64,000 nucleotides of DNA from Adenanthera pavonina (lineage: Eukaryota > Streptophyta > Magnoliopsida > Fabales > Fabaceae), in the NCBI GenBank assembly GCA_026686845.1, contig JAIVEN010000024.1, forward strand, positions 2,963,501-3,027,500. Direction: 5' to 3'. The stretch's first letter is position 1, and every line of letters begins with the position of its first letter. Made by a program: the position numbers and the translations under genes. This document shows positions 58,747 through 64,000 of this stretch, one piece after another. The notes beneath the pieces are model-generated. The model saw only the letters and a list, made by a program, of their open reading frames with translations, did not search any database and was not told where the DNA came from.

Positions 58747-59741
58747 GTAAATCCGTGTGCAATTCTGTTTTTAGATTTTCCAACATTAAATTAATTCTAA
58801 CTTTAGCATTGGAGTGAATTTAATTCAAGTTTCAGGTGCTCTTCATGAGATTCAATGGCAATAAATATGAAAAATGGAGCACACCAGAATGGAACAATCA
58901 AAAAGTGAAGAAAATGGAAAAAATTCTAAGTTTCTGGAACCATTCTGTAAGTTTTTAAAGTTAAAATTCGTATCTTAGTTGTGTGTTAGATGAATTTCCT
59001 TGATAAACTGTGTTTCTGAACAAGTCAGCATGGTCAACATTCGAATTTAGATGCCCAACAGATGAACTTCAGCTTTTTATACATTGGAACAGTTCTTGGT
59101 GATCTCTCAAAATTCGTCTGTTGGACCTTGAAAGTTCGAATTTTCAAGAGTAAAAGTTTCAAAGTTATGTTTGTCCAACATGATGATTATACAAATGATT
59201 ATTTCTTAACATACAAATGTTGGAAAACCTCTACAAAGTAAAGAAATTCGAATTTCTGATTCAAAATTCGTCTGTTGAAACTTGCTCATAATGCTGAATC
59301 TCTGAAAGATGAATGTTTGTATGCATAATTCGTCTGTTGTTTGTTGATTTGATTGCTACTTGATGTTAACTCTTCAAAATTTGAACTTTGTTGAAACAAA
59401 GTTCATCTGTTTATCTTGTGTTGCTTGAACCAAGCCACTGTCAGACGATCTTTCAGAAGAAAATTCATCTATCAGTAAGCTTTGCTGAATAGTTTAACTT
59501 TTAACTGCTCGAAGTTTGAATTTTCCCTCAAAATTTGTCTGTCAGGCGGTTACTTACGTTAAAACTGACGGTTTTTCACTGAACAGACGCAACCCTACTC
59601 TTTTCTTCTCTGAGTCTGTTCAAATTTTGTCTTCAATACTCTTCAATTCTGACCGTAAATCTTTATTTCCCACCGTTTAAACTTCTTTTCGCATCCTATA
59701 AACCCGATCTCTGCTTCATTATGAAACATTCATCCACTAAA
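58747..59741 (+). repeat. Spacer between pol and ORF3 (element D)
   Basis: AAATTCGAATTTC, AAATTCGTCTGTTG and related words recur on both strands from about 58965 to 59545. TTTCGCATCCTATAAACC follows at about 59687-59704. No coding. Confidence 0.75.
59697..59703 (+). promoter_or_regulatory. Candidate TATA box of ORF3 (element D)
   Basis: TATAAAC, 39 bp before the ORF3 ATG at 59742, matching the site in element 1. An earlier in-frame ATG at 59721 would lie too close for a normal leader. Confidence 0.4.
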
Positions 59742-61892
59742 ATGGCAAGAGTAAAGAATCCTGAAGCTGGAAAAGGAGAGGCACGACCAAAGAGAATGGT
59801 CAAATCCTAATATACCTCAAAGGAGGGTGAAAAATCTAAGAGAAAAGCTGAATCAAGCAAGGCAACTCCCTCCAAATGACAGAAAACTACTCCAAAGGCT
59901 AAATCAAAGAAAGCTGGACCTTCTTCATTGAAGAAAACAGAACCTTCGGTTCTTGCTGCTGCTTCCACTTCCTCCTTCAGTACTGAATCTGGAGAATACC
60001 AACTCACTATACTACCATTATGGAGCACTCCTCAGATTCAGGCAGAATACTCGACCAAGTTTGCCAATAAAAAGGTAATCAAGCCTCATTGTGTAAACTT
60101 GGAAGATTCCTTAGTCTCTAACAATTTTGATGCTGGAATATGGATGTTGAGATATAAGAATCTGTTAAAGATACTAGAGAGGTATGATGATGAAGTGGTA
60201 AAGACATGGTATGCCTCCCTGAAGTACAACAGCAAGAAGAAAAAGTGGGAGGTGAATCTGAGATCAAGGACCATCTGGCTCATAGATGAGACTTTTAATG
60301 AAGTGCTGGAAATCCCACGGCAAGATGGCCTAAAGATTGATATCACTGCCTCTGGATATATGGATAAGGCAGAGACTGCTGATGAAGAAGGTGGCCCCTT
60401 TCTAAACTACAAAGAGAGCACAATTCTGAACACTTTATTCAGAAGAAAGGAGAATAGGCTAACCATAAACTTGCTAAAGCCCGCAGACCTCAGTGCTCAA
60501 GTAAGGATCCTACACTACATAGTGTCTAGGATCATCTTCAACAAATGAGGTAGCTTCAATTTGATCACAAGGGCAGAGGCATATGTGATGGTAGCAATCA
60601 TGCATGGAAAGCTCATCAACATGGGATATATCATACTCCAGCGCATGATCAAGGCAAGGGATCAGAGGAAAGACTCCACACTCCCTTATGCAGCAATCAT
60701 TTCCAGAATTCTATAATATACTAGAATTCAGCACCTTGAGAAGGGGAAAGGGAAGCCCACTGAGATTTTCAAGGAAGAGGAACTTCAAAGAATGGAGATT
60801 GAGAGAAATGAAGGAAGATGGATTGGGAAGGGAACAGGAAAATCTGAAGATCTCTTCTTTGTTGAAGATGCCTCCCTACAGCAAGAAGGTACCTCTGAGG
60901 CTCCTGCAAGACCTACACCTCAGCCTTCTCTGCCAGTCTCATCTCCATCCAAGCCTACTCCCTCTTCTTGTGCCAAGCCAACCAAGATCACTGAGTTGTA
61001 TGATAGCTCATCTAGTATCAAGGATGAGCAAAATGCCAAATTTGCTCATCTACAAGATCAGATTCACCAGTTGGCTAAGAACATGAAAGTGGTTGCTGAT
61101 GCCTGTGAAGATATTCGGAGTGCAATTCCTGCCACATCAGCTCCACCTCAGCTAGGATTCTCTGAGCCTGTTCAGTCTCCAACTCCTGAGCCTCTGAGTC
61201 CCTTTGAGCTAGCCTCTTCTGAGCATGATGATGCTGTAGATGATACTGAGGCTACTGGTACAATGAGCACAGCAAGTCCTGGTCCTCTCTTGGACTATGG
61301 CATGGAGGAAGAGGGTGCTCGGGATTCAAGCTTTCATGAGCCCATTGCAGCAGAAGCTCAAGAATCAATCCTGTCCCAGCAAGAATCTGAGCAAGTAAAA
61401 AGATTAGTGGCAGCTATCTCTAATTCATCAATCATGGAGGTTGCCAAAAATGAAGAAAGGAGCATTGTGCCTTTTGTTGATTTGGAAGCTGTTGCTCACA
61501 ATGTTCTCTTGCAAGATCAGAGAAGAAGGCTTGAAGAAATGTTTCGTTATGATAACCATGCTCCTTCATCCCTCACTGCATATGGTCTTTCAGAAGAACA
61601 AAATGCTCAATTGGCTCTTTCCAGACAAGAGATGCAAGAGCTGCTTGAGGTCTCTGAAGATGAGAATCCAAGCCCTGAGCCTTCTGAGCCTCCTCCATCA
61701 GTTAGTCCACATCTGCCTTTTGCTCCTGTGCCCCTCAAAGCTATTCCAGTTTCTCAAATCCCTCCTCTGGCTGATTATGTTCACCTTCCTGATGATGCCA
61801 AAAAGGGGGAGAAGAGTAAGCAAACTGGCAAGTCTGCTGTTGAGCCATCTGGAAAGACTTACAGCAAGAAGACCAAGTCAAAGAAGAAGTGA
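59742..61892 (+). pseudogene. ORF3 of element D, four in-frame stops
   Basis: A single frame of 717 codons from MARVKNPEAG to KTKSKKK. Stops at 59808, 59877, 60546 and 60714 break it; no frameshift. Layout as in element 1: basic Ser/Ala-rich N-terminus, core (TWYASLKYNSKKKKWEV, LRSRTIWLIDETFNE, VRILHYIVSRIIFNK), Pro/Ser section, coiled-coil-like DEQNAKFAHLQDQIHQL, acidic part and basic tail. The segment RRRLEEMFRYDNHAPSS, lost from element 1, is present here. The last 366 codons (60792-61892) are open. Function unknown. Confidence 0.8.
61800..61813 (+). other. Polypurine tract copy 1, inside ORF3 (element D)
   Basis: AAAAAGGGGGAGAA, coding for part of DDAKKGEK. Confidence 0.75.
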
Positions 61893-62099
61893 TTAGAACT
61901 TAGGCTTGAGTCCTCTTGTAGTGTTTTGTTATGATTATCTTGTTTGTGTTTTGTGTATTTCAAACTATTTTGCATCTGTAAAGCAATGTTTGATGAAATG
62001 AAAGAATTCCTTGCCTGTAATGATCTGTTCCTATTAATCTTTGAATCTCTTTACTTGATCTACTATATATGATATCTTTTGAAATATAATGCATATGTT

Positions 62100-62109
62100 G
62101 AGGGGGAGC
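62100..62109 (+). other. Polypurine tract copy 2 (element D)
   Basis: GAGGGGGAGC between ORF3 and LTR. Confidence 0.7.
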
Positions 62110-62163
62110 TTGCTAAAGCAAACCCAAGTACTAATCTAGTTTGTAAGTTATTTTGTCATCATC

Positions 62164-62177
62164 AAAAAGGGGAAGAA
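62164..62177 (+). other. Polypurine tract copy 3, LTR-adjacent (element D)
   Basis: AAAAAGGGGAAGAA immediately before the LTR TG; one G has become A compared with the other copies. Confidence 0.82.
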
Positions 62178-63834
62178 TGTTGAATCAAGTGTTTTGATGA
62201 TTTCAAACCAACCTTCAAGAGCTTGGAATAAAGATATCAAAGGTGCACAAAAGGTTCAAGTGAAGGAATCATGGAGAAATCAGTGCAAAGATTATGTAGA
62301 ATGTTTAGCAATGTTTTGATTTGAGTAAAAGACTTTGATTTGCTGAAAAGATGTTTTAAAACTTTGATTCTATGTTAAATCATGGAATATTTGAAAAACA
62401 CCTACTAACAGACAAAGTTTGGAAGGTTAATACTGATCTGTCATCTTGGAAATTCAAACTTTGGCTATGGAAATTCGAATTTTGTATCGAAACTGAACAA
62501 AGTCTGAATATAAGCTTATTTGATGGATGAATTTTGACTTAAGAAAATTTGAATTTTGATAAGTTTCTGAAAGAAGCTTTCAGTAACAGACAAATTTGGG
62601 TTTCAAAAATTTGAATTTCAAACAAAAAGTAACTTATGAAAACTAAAGAAATTCGTCTGAAATTATGTCAAAGTTCATCTGAAACCAAGTTTAAATTGGA
62701 TTTCAAAATTGCTCACTGACAGACGAACTTTGAATATGAAAATTCAAATTTCAAAAACTAAGCTTGTGAGTCTATTACAATGATATGTTGACATATGAAT
62801 GACAGTATTTATAAATTCAAATTTTGAAGTAAGTCTGAAAAGAGGTCTCTCTGACAGACGAACTTTGCCCTTTGAAAATTTGAATTTTGAATTATATGAA
62901 CTACTGTGTCTTATAAACCAGCTACGAACAGATGAATTTTAAGGTTCCAAAATTCGAATTTCGAAGGCACTGTAGCAAATTGAAAATACTATTCACACTT
63001 AACAGAAAAACTTCCTACTTGAAAATTTGTATGTCACAACATAGAAACATTTTCCAAATATCAAAATTTGAATTTCACTTCATGACAGACGAACTTCGGG
63101 CATTCAACGTTGAAGTCTTTAGCCTTTGGTTTCTATGAAATTCGTCTATTGACCAACTGAAATTCAAATTTCAGAATGTCAGAAGCATTAAATGCGGTTG
63201 GTTAACGGATAGTTTTTCAGAGTAACCGTTGGATAACTTCTCCAACGGATAGATTTTGTCTCTAACGTATAGTTGAGACCTAAATCTATAAATATAACAT
63301 CATTTAAAGTTGTGGGAAACGATTCTAACTTTGCATATACTGAAACTCTGCTAAATCATCTACTCAAAGTCTCTTACTCTCACTCTTCATTAGTTGTACT
63401 TCAACTTTCATATACACTCTATTTAAGAGAGTTTATTCATTGTAAACAATCTTATCTTCATCTGGAAGAAAGATTTTCTTGTGAGGGGATATCACAAGGG
63501 ATTGGGAAGCACTTAGTAAGAGTACATTGAGTTAAAGAGTGAGCTCTAAAAATAGAGCATCATCATTGTACTGTGGCATTTGCAAGAAGCCCACCGAATT
63601 CTTGCAGAATAGTGGAAAATCTCAAGTGGTGACTTGGGGACTGGACGTAGGTCAAGTGGAGAGACCGAACCAGGATAAATATCTGAGTTTTCTCTTCCCT
63701 ACTGATACTTTTACAGCTTATTCTTTTATACCTTTTTATTATCATACTTTGCTTCCTTCACCCTCTTGATATTTTGCAGAAAATTTTCAAGCTTCCCAAT
63801 TCACCCTCCTCTTGGGAAGCCAGCTTATTTAACA
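62178..63834 (+). repeat. 3' LTR of element D
   Basis: TGTTGAATCAAGTG to CTTATTTAACA, TATA box 63287-63294, followed by GAAGA. The frames at 62932-63769 are LTR shadows that recur in the 5' LTR. Confidence 0.92.
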
Positions 63835-63839
63835 GAAGA
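63835..63839. repeat. Target site duplication GAAGA (right)
   Basis: Identical to 52088-52092. Confidence 0.9.
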
Positions 63840-64000
63840 TTCTCAAGAACTCCTAAGAGCTTAGAGATATTAAAGGAGTCATCATATTGATCAAGTGATT
63901 GGAGATGTTCAAAAGAATGTTAAAACTAGAAGACAACTTAGGGATCAAATAAATAAATATACATTCATTTTACAAATTGAACCTAAGTGTACTGAAGAAG
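63840..64000 (+). pseudogene. Pol, third part (element C), runs off the window
   Basis: Resumes SQELLRA, then DQVIGDVQKNVKTRRQLRDQ and QIEPKCTEE, matching residues about 488-541 of the intact pol, just before the RT. Stops are present early. The rest of the RT, RNase H, ORF3 and 3' LTR of C should lie to the right. Confidence 0.82.

Larger units (their letters stand above)
52093..63834 (+). mobile_element. Complete but decayed Sirevirus-like element D
   Basis: 11,742 bp with LTRs of 1660 and 1657 bp and perfect GAAGA duplications, inserted in pol of element C. Same plan as element 1 in the opposite orientation. The LTRs differ by roughly 4 % in the part I compared, so it is clearly older than element 1. 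Gag, pol and ORF3 all carry stops, but nearly full length is present, which makes D the best template for comparing gene structure with element 1. Confidence 0.92.
42929..64000 (+). mobile_element. Sirevirus-like element C, 5' part, with three nested insertions
   Basis: 5' LTR, primer site, gag and pol in plus orientation, running off the window end. Insertions: gypsy solo LTR in gag (45115-47986), antisense Sirevirus-like solo LTR in integrase (50093-51725) and complete element D after the integrase (52093-63834). Removing each with one duplication copy rejoins the flanking codons. The word before the element is TCCTA; its partner lies outside the window. Confidence 0.88.

Overview
This window is plant nuclear DNA, probably from an AT-rich eudicot genome (the lineage is inferred, not proven). 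It is almost entirely nested LTR retrotransposons. I found no intact host gene, tRNA, rRNA or CRISPR array. The signs of a plant genome are plant-type Ty1/copia and Ty3/gypsy elements, primer-binding sites matching plant initiator tRNA-Met, solo LTRs with 5-bp target duplications, and many CpG-to-TpG type changes.

Layout. 1-743: AT-rich DNA ending in a CACTA-like transposon terminus. 744-5601: 3' end of a Sirevirus-like copia element (A): spacer, decayed third ORF, polypurine tracts and LTR. 5602-6633: unassigned DNA with a possible LINE remnant. 6639-9037: solo gypsy-type LTR with perfect ACAAG duplication. 9043-11774: no gene, one 26-bp minisatellite. 11780-33577: a gypsy-type element (minus orientation, TAAAG duplication, 2.56-kb LTRs) with no recognisable coding capacity. 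A young, complete Sirevirus-like element (element 1) is nested inside it at 18788-30643 (minus strand, GTTTA duplication, two 1725-bp LTRs differing at about nine sites by eye). 33583-36597: no gene except a relic of a histone H3 tail. 36598-37542: gypsy LTR fragment. 37543-42590: deleted Sirevirus-like element B. 42591-42928: minus-strand gypsy integrase fragment. 42929 to beyond the window end: Sirevirus-like element C, broken by a gypsy solo LTR in gag (45115-47986), an antisense Sirevirus-like solo LTR in pol (50093-51725), and a complete but decayed Sirevirus-like element D in pol (52093-63834, GAAGA duplication).

The Sirevirus-like elements share one plan: LTR, tRNA-Met primer site, long gag with two zinc knuckles, pol in the -1 frame, a roughly 1-kb spacer, a third ORF of about 700 codons, three polypurine tracts, LTR. 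Only the 1043-codon pol of element 1 is intact, and it keeps every catalytic motif I looked for. The most interesting structure is that the short palindromic words packed upstream of the LTR TATA box recur in the spacer upstream of the third ORF, where a TATA-like word also sits about 40 bp before its ATG. Element A uses a different word, but again in both places. This suggests the third ORF may have its own promoter built on the LTR plan.
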